This document shows, piece by piece, positions 22,066 through 31,314 of a DNA stretch of 64,000 bases (positions are counted from its first letter, which is position 1; each line of letters opens with the position of its first letter). The stretch spans positions 124,001 through 188,000 of the forward strand of contig JADJWR010000003.1 in NCBI GenBank assembly GCA_016716275.1. The letters are read 5' to 3'. Made by a program: the position numbers and the translations under genes. Source of the stretch: Burkholderiales bacterium. Lineage in GTDB: Bacteria > Pseudomonadota > Gammaproteobacteria > Burkholderiales > Burkholderiaceae_F. A model generated the notes under the pieces. The model had not been told where the DNA came from and made no database searches. It saw only the letters and a program-made list of their open reading frames with translations.

Positions 22066-22742
22066 GACTGCGCCGCACGATCCTCGAGCACGTAGCCGAC
22101 GCCGCGGATCGTATGGATGAGCTTCTGCTCGAACGGATCGTCGACCTTGGCGCGCAGTCTCTTAACGGCGACCTCAACCACATTGGTGTCGCTGTCGAAG
22201 TTCATGTCCCACACCTGCTCGGCGATGAACGTCCGCGACAGCACTTCGCCAGCGCGCCGCATGAACAGCGCCAGCAGCGTGAACTCCTTCGCGGTGAGAT
22301 CAATGCGGTGCCCGGCGCGAAACGCGCGATGCCGCGGCAGGTCCAGTTCCAGATCGGAGACCCGAACGACCTCCGGCTCGACAGCCTTTCCCCGTCGCAA
22401 GACGGTGCGGATTCGCGCCAGCAACTCCGAGAACGCGAAGGGCTTGACCAGGTAGTCGTCGGCCCCGAGTTCAAGGCCCTTGACGCGGTCCTCTACCTTG
22501 TCGCGCGCGGTCAGGAACAGCACCGGGGTGTCCTTTTGCCTGCGGATATCGGCAACCACCTTCCAGCCATCCATCTTCGGAAGACCCACGTCCAGGATCA
22601 CCAGCTGGTAGTCGCCGGTGGTGGCGTAGAACTTGCCATCGATGCCGTCGTGCACGACATCGACCACGAATCCGTTTTCAGTTAACCCTCGCTTCAGGTA
22701 CTCGCCGGTCTTCGGGTCATCTTCGACCACCAGGATTCTCAT
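22062..22742 (-). CDS. copR: Heavy-metal response regulator (OmpR/CusR type)
   Basis: 226 aa. Receiver domain with acidic pocket [15 protein letters not shown] and phosphoacceptor Asp51 ([14 protein letters not shown]). The C-terminal winged helix has [20 protein letters not shown] and the [16 protein letters not shown] recognition helix typical of CusR/CopR. Start 22742 (MRILVVED) is preferred to 22811. First gene of the leftward copper operon. Two matching operator boxes lie 90-173 bases upstream. Confidence 0.93.
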   Translation of the reverse strand: MRILVVEDDPKTGEYLKRGLTENGFVVDVVHDGIDGKFYATTGDYQLVILDVGLPKMDGWKVVADIRRQKDTPVLFLTARDKVEDRVKGLELGADDYLVKPFAFSELLARIRTVLRRGKAVEPEVVRVSDLELDLPRHRAFRAGHRIDLTAKEFTLLALFMRRAGEVLSRTFIAEQVWDMNFDSDTNVVEVAVKRLRAKVDDPFEQKLIHTIRGVGYVLEDRAAQS

Positions 22743-22831
22743 CGCGCGCTCCGCGATCGGGCGGTAGGTGCTGCACTCGTTCCCATCGGCAAAGCGTAGG
22801 CAAACGCTCATGCCTCGGAGTTAACAGCCAG

Positions 22832-22847
22832 ATTACAACTTTGTCAT
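22832..22847 (-). promoter_or_regulatory. CopR-type box, proximal to copR
   Basis: On the minus strand reads ATGACA-N5-GTAAT, one base from the CTGACA-N5-GTAAT box reported for pseudomonad CopR. Inverted relative to the second box. Confidence 0.72.
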
Positions 22848-22899
22848 CTCGGCGCCTGTCGCACGCCCGGTCGGCCGGGACTCTTGATGGCACGCAAAG

Positions 22900-22915
22900 C
22901 TGACAGACCTGTAAT
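22900..22915 (+). promoter_or_regulatory. CopR-type box, facing the rightward operon
   Basis: CTGACAGACCTGTAAT fits CTGACA-N5-GTAAT exactly. It lies 113-128 bases upstream of the Met-rich protein gene and suggests that both divergent operons answer to the same regulator. Confidence 0.78.
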
Positions 22916-23027
22916 CGGCGCGTAAGCGTGGCCATCGGCCACCCTGCCGATACTGGCCCTCAGAACGCCCATGCGTATCGGCCGCCAATCCCGGCGGCCC
23001 CGCGACCCGGGTGATCGGGAGTGAATG

Positions 23028-23414
23028 ATGAAACGGACCCTTCTCGCCGCAACCGCTGTCCTGGCGCTGGCCGGACCGCTGCTTGCCTACGCCGCACCCG
23101 ACGAGGCGCAGCGGCAGATGATGCAGCGCTCGGTCGAAGCGCGAAGCAAGCTCGAGGCAGCGCAGAGCGTGCAAGGCACTCAGCGCGACAAGCTGCTCCA
23201 GGAGCACATGGCGCTGATGCAGCAGATGATGACCCAGATGACATCGGCGCGTCCCGGCCCCAATGCCACCGCACCGCAGATGCGCGAGTGGATCGACGAG
23301 CACATGAAACTGATGGACGACATGATGAAGCAGATGATGCAAGGCGAGCGAATGATGATGGGCTCGCATGGGCAGATGATGGGCCCGACCGGAGGGCAGA
23401 TGAAGAAGCAGTAA
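23028..23414 (+). CDS. Met-rich periplasmic protein of copper cluster
   Basis: 128 aa with signal peptide (LLAATAVLALAGPLLAYA). The mature helix-forming part is Met- and Gln-rich: HMALMQQMMTQMTS, HMKLMDDMMKQMM, RMMMGSHGQMM. Such spacing could bind Cu(I). No named family recognised. GGGAG lies six bases before the ATG at 23028; an adjacent ATG at 23025 is possible. First gene of the rightward operon, downstream of a perfect CopR box. Confidence 0.75.
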   Translation: MKRTLLAATAVLALAGPLLAYAAPDEAQRQMMQRSVEARSKLEAAQSVQGTQRDKLLQEHMALMQQMMTQMTSARPGPNATAPQMREWIDEHMKLMDDMMKQMMQGERMMMGSHGQMMGPTGGQMKKQ

Positions 23415-23468
23415 AGCGCACTGGCAGCCGCGCCGTCAGCCGAGGGACCGGCCGGCCCGCCATCAGGG

Positions 23469-23750
23469 ATGGACATGAACCACGACACGCACGACGCACA
23501 TGGGGCACCCGACCAGCAGCGCGGGTTTCGCGGCCGAATGAACTGGGTGCTGATCGGCTTTCTGGCGATCGCTGCCTACTTCCTGTTCACCGAGCATCGC
23601 GCGCACGTGGTGAACTTCCTGCCGTTCCTGCTGCTCGCCGCCTGCCCGCTGATGCACCTGTTCCACGGCCACGGTGGTCATGGCGGTCATGTCGCCCATG
23701 GCGGTAGTGGCAAGCCCGATCCTGAGCGCCGCGACGGCGCCGCGCGGTGA
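23469..23750 (+). CDS. DUF2933 small membrane protein
   Basis: 93 aa. His-rich N-terminus (MDMNHDTHDAHG), two membrane helices (MNWVLIGFLAIAAYFLF and NFLPFLLLAACPLMHLF) and a His/Gly-rich tail (HGHGGHGGHVAHGG). The ACPLMHLF block is the DUF2933 signature. It is common in copper and silver clusters of betaproteobacteria. Its stop overlaps the GTG of the next gene. Confidence 0.87.
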   Translation: MDMNHDTHDAHGAPDQQRGFRGRMNWVLIGFLAIAAYFLFTEHRAHVVNFLPFLLLAACPLMHLFHGHGGHGGHVAHGGSGKPDPERRDGAAR

Positions 23751-24412
23751 ACGGGTCGTCACAACCTTCGGCCTACGGGCTGTGGTCGCTGGTAATCATC
23801 AACACGCTGGTGTTCGCGGTCTTCGCCTTCAGCTTCTATCAGCCGAAGACGCGGCGCGACTGGCGCAGCCTGGGCGCGTTCATCGCGTTCCTGCTCGCGC
23901 TCTTCACGGAAATGTACGGCTTTCCGCTGACGATCTATCTGCTGTCAGGCTGGCTGACCACCCGGCTGCCGGGCATCGACTGGTTCTCGCACGATGCCGG
24001 GCACCTGCCTGAAATGCTTTTCGGTTGGCGCGGGGAGCCGCACTTCGGGCCGTTCCACCTCGCGAGCAACGCGTTGATCCTTGGCGGCTTCGTCCTGCTT
24101 GCGTCGGCGTGGCGGGTACTGCATGCGGCACAGCAGCGCGACGGGCTCGCCACGACCGGCCCATACGAGCACATCCGCCATCCCCAGTACGCCGCGTTCA
24201 TCCTCATCGTGACGGGGTTCCTGCTGCAGTGGCCGACGATCCTGACACTGGCGATGTATCCGATTCTCGTCTACATGTACGTGCGGCTGGCACGGCGCGA
24301 GGAAGCCGATGCGATGACGCGGTTCGGTGATACGTATCGCGCCTACATGGCAGCCACGCCGGCGTACTTTCCCCGCTTGAGTCGGCCTGGCCACAGGGGA
24401 TCGATCCAATGA
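23747..24412 (+). CDS. Isoprenylcysteine methyltransferase-like membrane protein
   Basis: 221 aa with about five membrane helices. The C-terminal part has GPYEHIRHPQYAAFILI and REEADAMTRFGDTYRAYMA, the SAM-binding signature of ICMT/PEMT-type methyltransferases. Starts with GTG overlapping the DUF2933 stop. Such genes recur in bacterial metal clusters, where the substrate is unknown; prenylated cysteine is unlikely to be the real one. Confidence 0.85.
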   Translation: MNGSSQPSAYGLWSLVIINTLVFAVFAFSFYQPKTRRDWRSLGAFIAFLLALFTEMYGFPLTIYLLSGWLTTRLPGIDWFSHDAGHLPEMLFGWRGEPHFGPFHLASNALILGGFVLLASAWRVLHAAQQRDGLATTGPYEHIRHPQYAAFILIVTGFLLQWPTILTLAMYPILVYMYVRLARREEADAMTRFGDTYRAYMAATPAYFPRLSRPGHRGSIQ

Positions 24413-24553
24413 ACCGGAGCGACGCGATTCGAGCGGTTGCGCCCGTCGACCGAAACGGCCGCGTTGGGCGTCTCGGCGCAGATCGAGTGCAGAAGGACCC
24501 GCGTTGCAGGGCGGACTAGCGGCTGGGCAACGGTACGACGCGCGAAGCTTGCC

Positions 24554-24826
24554 ATGTACCACAACGGCTTGTCCTTCTTCGGCATGCACGCGATCTGGTG
24601 GCTTGTCTGGATCGCCGTGATCGCCTCGGTCGTGCTGCTGCTCGTGCGTGCGCCAGGCCGACGCGGAGACGACGCGAAGACAACGCCGAATGCTCCGCGC
24701 GAGACGCCGCTCGAAATCCTGCGCCGCCGCTACGCGGCAGGCGAGATCTCGGCGAACGAATACGAGGAACGCAAGGCCGTGCTCGAACGCGACGCGCTGC
24801 CCGCCAGACCCGGAGGTGGTGCGTGA
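24554..24826 (+). CDS. SHOCT-domain membrane protein
   Basis: 90 aa. One membrane helix (HAIWWLVWIAVIASVVLLLV), then a linker and a SHOCT domain, TPLEILRRRYAAGEISANEY followed by EERKAVLE. SHOCT proteins act as oligomerisation modules and occur often beside copper genes. The frame is open to 24437, but MYHNGLSFFG starts the conserved part. Last gene of this rightward group; MerR is convergent. Confidence 0.83.
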   Translation: MYHNGLSFFGMHAIWWLVWIAVIASVVLLLVRAPGRRGDDAKTTPNAPRETPLEILRRRYAAGEISANEYEERKAVLERDALPARPGGGA

Positions 24827-25026
24827 CAGGACCCTGGAACGATGGGCCGAGGCGAACGCGGCGGTCGGGAACTCGCTCGACGACACAAGACTTAACGTTC
24901 GGAGTCACCGGTCGGAGAGCGGGAAGATCCAATTGTTTGTCCGGGAGGCCGCAATGAACTGCAAACAAAGCGCACTCACGACGCGTGCGGCAAGGCCAGG
25001 GACCGGCTCGCGCCGCAGCAGCGCGA

Positions 25027-25467
25027 TCAGTCACGCCACTTCGGTCCCAATTGAGCCGGCGCGCCGGCGATCGAATCGATGATCGGGCAGGTCGGTCGCC
25101 GCGCCGAATGCTCGCACTCGCCGATCAGATGCTCGAGCACCCTGGCCATCCTTTGCAGGCCATCGAGCCGATCTCGTATCTGCGCGAGCCGCTGCGATGC
25201 GATGCGGCGGATCGATCGGCGGTCCGCGCCATCCTGCAGCTGCAGCAGCTCGGCGATCTCTTCCAACGTGAAGCCGAGCTGCTGCGCGCGGCGGATGAAG
25301 ACGAGCCGCGCGGCATCAGCGGTGCCATAGCGGCGCACGCTGCCGGTGCCTCGGGCCCCCTTGTCCGGCAGTGGCAGCAGGCCGCGGCGCTGGTAGTAGC
25401 GCACCGTTTCGACGTTGACGGCGGCGGCGGCGGCCAGCCCGCCAATGGTCATGTCGCGATCGCTCAT
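25027..25467 (-). CDS. MerR-family metal-responsive regulator
   Basis: 146 aa. DNA-binding domain TIGGLAAAAAVNVETVRYYQ with RRYG and the long dimer helix QQLGFTLEEIAELLQL. The metal loop has Cys118 and Cys127 (ECEHSARRPTCP), nine residues apart as in mercury MerR rather than eight as in CueR. The first MerR cysteine is replaced by the DGADRRS region. It therefore probably senses a monovalent ion such as Cu(I) using two cysteines. It is divergent from the copper ATPase and a MerR-type promoter lies between them. Confidence 0.9.
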   Translation of the reverse strand: MSDRDMTIGGLAAAAAVNVETVRYYQRRGLLPLPDKGARGTGSVRRYGTADAARLVFIRRAQQLGFTLEEIAELLQLQDGADRRSIRRIASQRLAQIRDRLDGLQRMARVLEHLIGECEHSARRPTCPIIDSIAGAPAQLGPKWRD

Positions 25468-25483
25468 CGCGTCTCCCTTGTGC

Positions 25484-25515
25484 TTGACTCCGTACCCGGA
25501 TACGGAGTCTAGGCT
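25484..25515 (+). promoter_or_regulatory. MerR-type promoter and operator
   Basis: -35 TTGACT and -10 TAGGCT are separated by 20 bases, too long for normal sigma-70 use. The spacer contains a perfect dyad, GACTCCGTA-N6-TACGGAGTC (25486-25509). This is the classic arrangement in which a MerR protein underwinds the spacer on metal binding. It drives the copper ATPase. Confidence 0.85.
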
Positions 25516-25547
25516 GCGCCGGTACTTCAACGAACGGGAGAAGGTTG

Positions 25548-27821
25548 ATGCTGAAGCGAACCCAAGGCACCGATTTGGAGCGGGATCGGCACGCAGGCCA
25601 TGTCGGCTGCACGCACGGCGATCGACATGCGCACTCGCCTCAAGCGCATTCGCATGGCGAGCACGCGCCTCATCACGACCATGGCCACGGCGCGGTGCCA
25701 GCCACGCCGGATGCGGCGACGGCGCCGGGCACGATGTACACGTGCCCGATGCATCCGCAGATCCGCCAGCCGCAGCCGGGCAACTGCCCGATCTGCGGCA
25801 TGGCGCTCGAACCCGAGCTGCCATCGCTGGACGAAGGGCCGAACCCGGAGTTGGTCGACTTCACGCGCCGCTTTTGGTTGACGCTGCCGCTGACCGCGAT
25901 CGTCACCGTGCTGGCGATGGTTGGCCATCGGCTGCAGTGGTTCGCGCCGGCCACACAGAGCTGGATCGAGCTCGCGCTCGCCGCGCCGGTCGTATGGTGG
26001 GCCGGCTGGCCGTTTTTCGTGCGCTGGCGGCAGTCCCTTGTCAATCGGAGTCCGAACATGTGGACGCTGATCGGCACCGGTGTGGGCATCGCGTACGTCT
26101 ACAGCGCGGTGGCGACGATCGCGCCGCAGCTGTTTCCTGCGTCTTTCGTCGAGCATGGCCGCATTGCGGTGTACTTCGAGGCGGCGGTGGTGATCGTGTC
26201 GCTGACGCTGCTCGGCCAGGTGCTCGAACTGCGCGCGCGCTCGGCGACCACGGCGGCGATCAAGGCCCTGCTGGGGCTGGCGCCCAAGACCGCGCGCCGG
26301 CTGCGCGATGACGGCACGGAAGAGGACATCCCACTGGCGCACGTCCACGTCGGCGATCGGCTGCGCGTGCGGCCGGGTGAGAAGGTGCCGGTCGACGGCG
26401 TGGTGCTCGACGGCCGCTCGTCGATCGACGAGTCGATGCTGACGGGCGAGCCGATCCCGGTCGAGAAGCAGCCGGGCGAGCGTGTGATCGGCGCCACCAT
26501 CAACGGCACCGGCAGCCTGATCATGCGCGCGGAGAAGGTCGGCGCCGAGACGGTGCTGGCGCAGATCGTGCAGATGGTCGCCGCCGCGCAGCGCTCGCGT
26601 GCCCCGCTGCAGCGAATGGCCGACGCGGTGTCGTACTGGTTCGTCCTCGCCGTCGGCGCGATCGCGCTCGCCACGTTCTTCGCCTGGGGCCTGTTCGGCC
26701 CCGAGCCGTCGTGGGTGTACGGCACGATCAATGCGCTCGCAGTGCTGATCATCGCCTGTCCGTGTGCGCTGGGGCTCGCCACGCCGATGTCGGTGATGGT
26801 CGCCACCGGCCGCGCGGCGACCTCGGGCGTGCTCTTCAAGGATGCGGAGGCGATCGAGCACCTGCGGAGAATCGACACGCTGATCGTCGACAAGACCGGC
26901 ACGCTGACGCTCGGTAAGCCGGCATTCCGCTCGCTGATCGCCACTCCCGGCTACGGCGAGAACGACGTGCTGCGCGCGGCCGCCAGCCTCGACGCCGGCT
27001 CCGAGCATCCGCTGGCCGAGGCGATTGTCGCCGAGGCGCGCCGGCGCGGCCTGAGTCTCGCCGCAGCGCAGGACTTCGAGTCGTCGACCGGCATCGGCGT
27101 ACGCGGGCGAGTCGCTGACGCGACCGTCGCGGTCGGCAACACGGTGCTGATGAAAGAGCTCGGTGTGGACGTGGCGCATCTGGCGGGCGAGGCCGATCAC
27201 TTACGCGGGCAGGCCGCAAGCGTGGTGTTCGTCGCGATCGATGGCCGGCTCGCAGGTCTGATCGCTGTCGCCGATCCGGTCAAGGAGTCGACGCCCGACG
27301 CGTTGCGCGTGCTGAAGCAGGCCGGTATCCGCGTCGTGATGGCCACCGGCGACGGGCTCGCGACGGCGCGCGCGGTGGCGCAACAGCTGGGAATCGACGA
27401 ATACCACGGAGAAGTGCGGCCGCAGGACAAGGCTGACCTGGTGGCGAAGTTCAAGCGCGAAGGTCGCCGCGTGGCGATGGCGGGCGACGGAATCAACGAC
27501 GCCCCGGCGCTCGCCGCGGCCGACGTCGGCATCGCGATGGGCAGCGGCACCGATGTGGCGATGGCAGCGAGCCACGTCACGCTGGTCAAGGGAGACCTGC
27601 GCGGCATCGCCCGCGCCAGGGAGCTGTCGCAGGCGACGGTGGCCAACATGAAGCAGAACCTCGCCTTCGCCCTCGTCTACAACGCGCTCGGAGTGCCTAT
27701 CGCCGCCGGTGTGCTGTATCCGTTCTTCGGGCTGCTGCTGTCGCCGCTGATTGCCGCGCTGGCGATGAGCCTGTCATCGGTCAGCGTGGTCGGCAACGCG
27801 CTGCGGCTGCGAAATGCCTAA
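25548..27821 (+). CDS. copA: Copper-translocating P1B-type ATPase
   Basis: 757 aa inner-membrane pump exporting Cu(I)/Ag(I) from the cytoplasm. Instead of an HMA domain, the N-terminus is His-rich (residues 15-50) and has a heavy-metal-binding domain with Cys66-Pro-Met-His and Cys80-Pro-Ile-Cys83. Downstream are LTGEP, the membrane CPC (IACPCALG), DKTGT with the phosphorylated Asp, SEHPLAE and [16 protein letters not shown] and MSLSSVSVV in the last helices are P1B-1 copper determinants. A TTG at 25545 could start one codon earlier. Controlled by the divergent MerR protein. Confidence 0.95.
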   Translation: MLKRTQGTDLERDRHAGHVGCTHGDRHAHSPQAHSHGEHAPHHDHGHGAVPATPDAATAPGTMYTCPMHPQIRQPQPGNCPICGMALEPELPSLDEGPNPELVDFTRRFWLTLPLTAIVTVLAMVGHRLQWFAPATQSWIELALAAPVVWWAGWPFFVRWRQSLVNRSPNMWTLIGTGVGIAYVYSAVATIAPQLFPASFVEHGRIAVYFEAAVVIVSLTLLGQVLELRARSATTAAIKALLGLAPKTARRLRDDGTEEDIPLAHVHVGDRLRVRPGEKVPVDGVVLDGRSSIDESMLTGEPIPVEKQPGERVIGATINGTGSLIMRAEKVGAETVLAQIVQMVAAAQRSRAPLQRMADAVSYWFVLAVGAIALATFFAWGLFGPEPSWVYGTINALAVLIIACPCALGLATPMSVMVATGRAATSGVLFKDAEAIEHLRRIDTLIVDKTGTLTLGKPAFRSLIATPGYGENDVLRAAASLDAGSEHPLAEAIVAEARRRGLSLAAAQDFESSTGIGVRGRVADATVAVGNTVLMKELGVDVAHLAGEADHLRGQAASVVFVAIDGRLAGLIAVADPVKESTPDALRVLKQAGIRVVMATGDGLATARAVAQQLGIDEYHGEVRPQDKADLVAKFKREGRRVAMAGDGINDAPALAAADVGIAMGSGTDVAMAASHVTLVKGDLRGIARARELSQATVANMKQNLAFALVYNALGVPIAAGVLYPFFGLLLSPLIAALAMSLSSVSVVGNALRLRNA

Positions 27822-27832
27822 GCAGCAGGCCG

Positions 27833-28303
27833 ATGAGAATCGCGATCCCTGCGATCTCGTGGCTGGATTCAGCGCGCATCTATTTAGCGGTGCTACTGCC
27901 GGGCCACCTGATCTGGGAGATCGCTCAGTTGCCGCTGTACACGCTTTGGGCCGGCGCGACGTGGACGCAGATCGCATTTGCCGTCGCGCACTGCACGGCC
28001 GGCGATCTGCTGATCGGCATGAGCGCGATTGGTCTGGCAGTGGTCTTTGCCGGCGATCGCGGCTGGCCGCGGCAGCGCTTCGCGCGTGTGGCCGTGCTCA
28101 CCGTCGCGATCGGGCTGCTGTACACCGTCTACAGCGAGTGGCTGAACGTCGAGGTGCGCGGCGCCTGGGCGTATGCGGCCGCGATGCCCCGCTTGCCTTG
28201 GCTCGAAACAGGGCTCGCGCCGCTCGCCCAGTGGCTCGTGATTCCAACGCTCGGATTGTGGCAAGTGGCGCGGCAATGTCGGCGCGATCACGACACGCGG
28301 TGA
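27833..28303 (+). CDS. Uncharacterised membrane protein of copper cluster
   Basis: 156 aa with about four hydrophobic helices. Conserved-looking features are PGHLIWEIAQLPLYTLW near the N-terminus, GDLLIGMSAIG and YTVYSEWLNVEVRGAWAY. Similar proteins occur next to copper ATPases, but I know no function. It begins 11 bases after the ATPase stop and is surely co-transcribed with it. Confidence 0.75.
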   Translation: MRIAIPAISWLDSARIYLAVLLPGHLIWEIAQLPLYTLWAGATWTQIAFAVAHCTAGDLLIGMSAIGLAVVFAGDRGWPRQRFARVAVLTVAIGLLYTVYSEWLNVEVRGAWAYAAAMPRLPWLETGLAPLAQWLVIPTLGLWQVARQCRRDHDTR

Positions 28304-28512
28304 CCACGAATCCGACTACTCGCTGGCAGCAGCATTTCGTTTGCCCGCAAGGCATGCATCTCCGCGCAAGACGTTCGCTCGTCGGCTGGTGCGGAGGTGA
28401 TCTTCAACAGGCGCCGCGTTCCGGCCGTCTGAATTCTTCTGCGCCGGCCGCTGGTCGTCCGCAGGTGGGCCGATGAGCACTTGACTGATCCCGAAATCTG
28501 CTGAGGAACCCC

Positions 28513-29904
28513 ATGAAACGCATCGCAGCGATCACTCTTCCGGCGGTACTGCTTCTTTCGGCCTGCGGCGGCGGAGGTGGCTCAGGCCCTGCCCCGGTCA
28601 ATCCGCAGCCTTCGAGCGCCGTCGTTCAGGTCAATCTCGGTGACGATCCTGCGGATCGCCTGCTCGCGGCGAGCATGACCGTGAATTCGCTCACTTTCAC
28701 GAACGCAAGCGGCGCCTCGGTCTCCGTGCTTTCCGCGCCGCGATCGATGGAGATGCTGCAGTCGATGGGCACGGTGACCCCGTTGGCGGTCGCCAATGTG
28801 CCGCAGGGCACGTACACAAGCGCGACGATGACCTTTGGCGAGGCCACGGTGACTTACGTCGATCCCGCGACGGGACAAGTGCTGCAGAAGATCGTGAACG
28901 GGCCGATGACGGCGAGCTTTCCGTTGAATCCGGCACTCGCGGTCGGCTCCGCTCCGATGGTCGTGAACCTCGATATGAACATGGGCGCGTCGGTCGTCAT
29001 CGATGCCAACGGCAACGTCACGCTGTCACCTTCGATGACCGCGGCCACGAATCCGCTGGGCAATGGCAGCAGCCATCCGGAAGACGGCGGAATCCACGGC
29101 ATGGTCGGCATGGTGAGCGGCACCAGCGGCGGTCAGTTCACGCTAGCGATGATGCAGGGCATGAGTGGCCTCTCGCTGATGACCAACGCGAATACGCAGT
29201 TCCACGGCATGAGCGGCATGGGGATGATGACTGGAAACATGCTGGTGTCGTTCGATGCTTCACTACAGCCCGATGGCACCTGGATGGCGACGCGGGTTCA
29301 GTCGCGGATGGGCGCCGGCGGTGCGATGTCGGCCGGGATGGTGACTGAGGTGAGCGGCAATCCGCCGACGCAACTCGTCATCGCGATGCAAAACGGCATC
29401 GGCAACGGCATGGCGGCTACCAGTCTCGCGGGCACGACAACCGTCAACATCGACGAATCGACGCAGTTCTCCATCGATGGCGGCAGCGTCGACCTGACCG
29501 ACCTGCCGTTTACGCCGTATTTCGACCGTGCCTCGCTCAGCAAGGGTCAGCGCATCGAGGCCTTCAGCACTGGCCAAATGATGCAAGGCGGCGGCATGAA
29601 CGGCATGAGGGGTGGCACGACGCTGGCGGCCGTTGCGATACAGCTTGGCGAGCAGGGCTTGCGCGGCACGGTTGCAAACTACAGCCGAAGCGGACAGCGG
29701 GCGAGCTTCACGCTGACGCTGCCAGCCGACTCGGCATTTGCCAAGCTGACCGGAGCCGCCGCGGTGACCGTCTATCAGCAGCCCTCGACGCAGTTGCGCG
29801 CGCTGTCGACAGTCGCCAACGGCAACTCGGTCGTGGTGCGCGGGTTGCTCTTCGTCGACAACGGCATCTTCCGGTTGGTTGCCGACCGTGTCGTCGGCTC
29901 GTAG
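28513..29904 (+). CDS. DUF5666-type, Met-rich lipoprotein
   Basis: 463 aa. Lipobox LLLSAC, then a Gly-rich linker. Residues 35-180 resemble a DUF4382-like beta domain; the rest has DUF5666-like repeated strands (VATRVQSRMGAGG, GLRGTVANYSRSGQRASFTL). The central part is unusually Met-rich, for example MQGMSGLSLMT, FHGMSGMGMMTGNM and GQMMQGGGMNGMRGG, which could chelate Cu(I). Position 200 bases after the ATPase pair supports a copper role; the domain calls are from pattern memory. Confidence 0.72.
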   Translation: MKRIAAITLPAVLLLSACGGGGGSGPAPVNPQPSSAVVQVNLGDDPADRLLAASMTVNSLTFTNASGASVSVLSAPRSMEMLQSMGTVTPLAVANVPQGTYTSATMTFGEATVTYVDPATGQVLQKIVNGPMTASFPLNPALAVGSAPMVVNLDMNMGASVVIDANGNVTLSPSMTAATNPLGNGSSHPEDGGIHGMVGMVSGTSGGQFTLAMMQGMSGLSLMTNANTQFHGMSGMGMMTGNMLVSFDASLQPDGTWMATRVQSRMGAGGAMSAGMVTEVSGNPPTQLVIAMQNGIGNGMAATSLAGTTTVNIDESTQFSIDGGSVDLTDLPFTPYFDRASLSKGQRIEAFSTGQMMQGGGMNGMRGGTTLAAVAIQLGEQGLRGTVANYSRSGQRASFTLTLPADSAFAKLTGAAAVTVYQQPSTQLRALSTVANGNSVVVRGLLFVDNGIFRLVADRVVGS

Positions 29905-30179
29905 CCGGCGCGGCATCGCATTCGTTGAACTGAGTTCCGTGTATGGCGTCGCGGCGGCGGTCGTGAGACCGTGCGCGGTTGACGCTTGCGGTCGCGCACG
30001 CTCTCGAGCAGGCAGCGCCTCGGACGGATTTGCGCATGCAGATCGGCGCCCGAGAACTCTCTCGTTACTGATAAGTAATGCCGTCGTCAGCGTGCCGTGC
30101 GTGCCCCGCGCCCACACTGCGAATCGTGCAAGAGAGAACTTGCACACAACCCTGGAAACAACGTTCAACGGAGAATTTC

Positions 30180-30536
30180 ATGTCAACGCGCAAACTGCTT
30201 CTCGCCATCGCCTTCGTCGGCGCCGCCGCACCGCTGTCCGCCATGGCCGGTGTCGACTTCGTCCAAGTCAACGGCGAGGCCGGATTCGTTTTGCAGGATG
30301 CCCCGGCGGTCGGTCTGACGCGCGCAGAGAAGGTCGCGCTGGACCAGGCGCAGGCCGCGGCTGAAGCGGCGCAACTGTCCGGATGGCGCAATGTCAATGG
30401 CGAGGCGGGCTGGATCTTAGAGGGGCACAAGTACGCTCGGGTGAACGGCAAGTTCGTCTGCGTGGACGGCATCGACCACGACAAGCAGGCGAGCGTCGCT
30501 CCGATCGCCGAACCCTCCATCTACCGAGGCGCATAG
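30180..30536 (+). CDS. Small exported protein with duplicated VNGEAG motif
   Basis: 118 aa. Signal peptide (LLLAIAFVGAAAPLSAMA). Two related segments, VDFVQVNGEAGFVLQD and WRNVNGEAGWILEG, are followed by YARVNGKFVCVDGID, suggesting three beta-hairpin units. One Cys. GGAG lies eight bases upstream of the ATG. Family not recognised. It closes the copper region and ends at a clear terminator. Confidence 0.7.
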   Translation: MSTRKLLLAIAFVGAAAPLSAMAGVDFVQVNGEAGFVLQDAPAVGLTRAEKVALDQAQAAAEAAQLSGWRNVNGEAGWILEGHKYARVNGKFVCVDGIDHDKQASVAPIAEPSIYRGA

Positions 30537-30587
30537 TCGGGCTCCGGTGCGGACGCTCGGGGCGGCAGTCGACTGACCATCACCACC

Positions 30588-30618
30588 ATGGGGCGCTGTA
30601 AGCGCCCCATTAGTTTTC
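30588..30618 (+). terminator. Rho-independent terminator
   Basis: ATGGGGCGCT-GTA-AGCGCCCCAT followed by TAGTTTT, 51 bases after the stop of the small exported protein. Confidence 0.85.
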
Positions 30619-30891
30619 CTAGCGCTTCGGCGAATCGGGCCGGCGCGGCGATGAGTCACGGACCGTTCTTCAATCCTGCTGCTGCACCGAGAAGCGCTCA
30701 ACTCTACTTCCTGAACATCCGCAACGAGGTCGCGTTGAGGCATCTCACTACGGACGCCCGCAGCCGGCACTCATAATCGCAGGCTCCCAGCCTGGTGCTT
30801 CGAGTGCTGCCGGTCGGTTGCCGCCCTTCAGCGCGCGCAAGCGAAAGCGTCCTGTTGGCGCCCCTCGCATTTCGCAAGTGCTCTGAGCAAT

Positions 30892-30918
30892 GAGGACCCG
30901 CCTCAAGGGCGGGTCCTC
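30892..30918 (-). terminator. Strong hairpin, probable terminator of the FIMAH gene
   Basis: GAGGACCCGCC and GGCGGGTCCTC form an 11-base-pair stem with a five-base loop, 27 bases past the leftward stop at 30946. There is no T run, so termination by the hairpin alone is not certain. Confidence 0.55.
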
Positions 30919-30945
30919 GTAGGTGATCAGCGCGAAATGCTCGCG

Positions 30946-31314
30946 TCAGGGAGAGAGCAGCGCGTCAATGATCTTCTCCGCGTGCATCACCATGTGTTCA
31001 GCGTGGAGTTCGTCGATGTGAATGCCTGACTGCGCCTCGACTTCGTTGACAAACGCTTCGAGGACTCTGACTGCCGCATTCGCCTTCTGGCGAGCCACAG
31101 CGCCGGCAGCGGCATCAACCTTGGCGAGTAGTGAGTTGGCTACGCCAGCATTCGATATGTGGCCCATATCCGCAGCGTGCTGCACACAGATATAGAGCGA
31201 CTCCACGGTAGCGTTGTCGCAGTCCATTTCTTCACTGGCCTGCGCCCGAGACACGAATGAAAGTGAAAGTGCAATCCAAACTAGCGCCAAGAAGAAGTAG
31301 CGGATTCGCCTCAT
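30946..31314 (-). CDS. Exported FIMAH-domain protein
   Basis: 122 aa. Signal peptide ending SRAQA. Residues 50-120 match the FIMAH helical domain: GVANSLLAKVDAAAGAVAR, then AVRVLEAFVNEVEAQSG. This domain usually hangs at the end of large extracellular proteins; here it is the whole mature protein. Two Cys before it (MDCDNATVESLYICVQ) may form a disulfide. GGAGG is five bases before the ATG at 31314. Function unknown; possibly surface or matrix associated. Confidence 0.8.
   Translation of the reverse strand: MRRIRYFFLALVWIALSLSFVSRAQASEEMDCDNATVESLYICVQHAADMGHISNAGVANSLLAKVDAAAGAVARQKANAAVRVLEAFVNEVEAQSGIHIDELHAEHMVMHAEKIIDALLSP

Noticed and set aside
30892..30918. Hairpin considered as half of a CRISPR or attenuator
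   Set aside because: Single occurrence, no spaced repeats. No CRISPR array was seen anywhere in the window.
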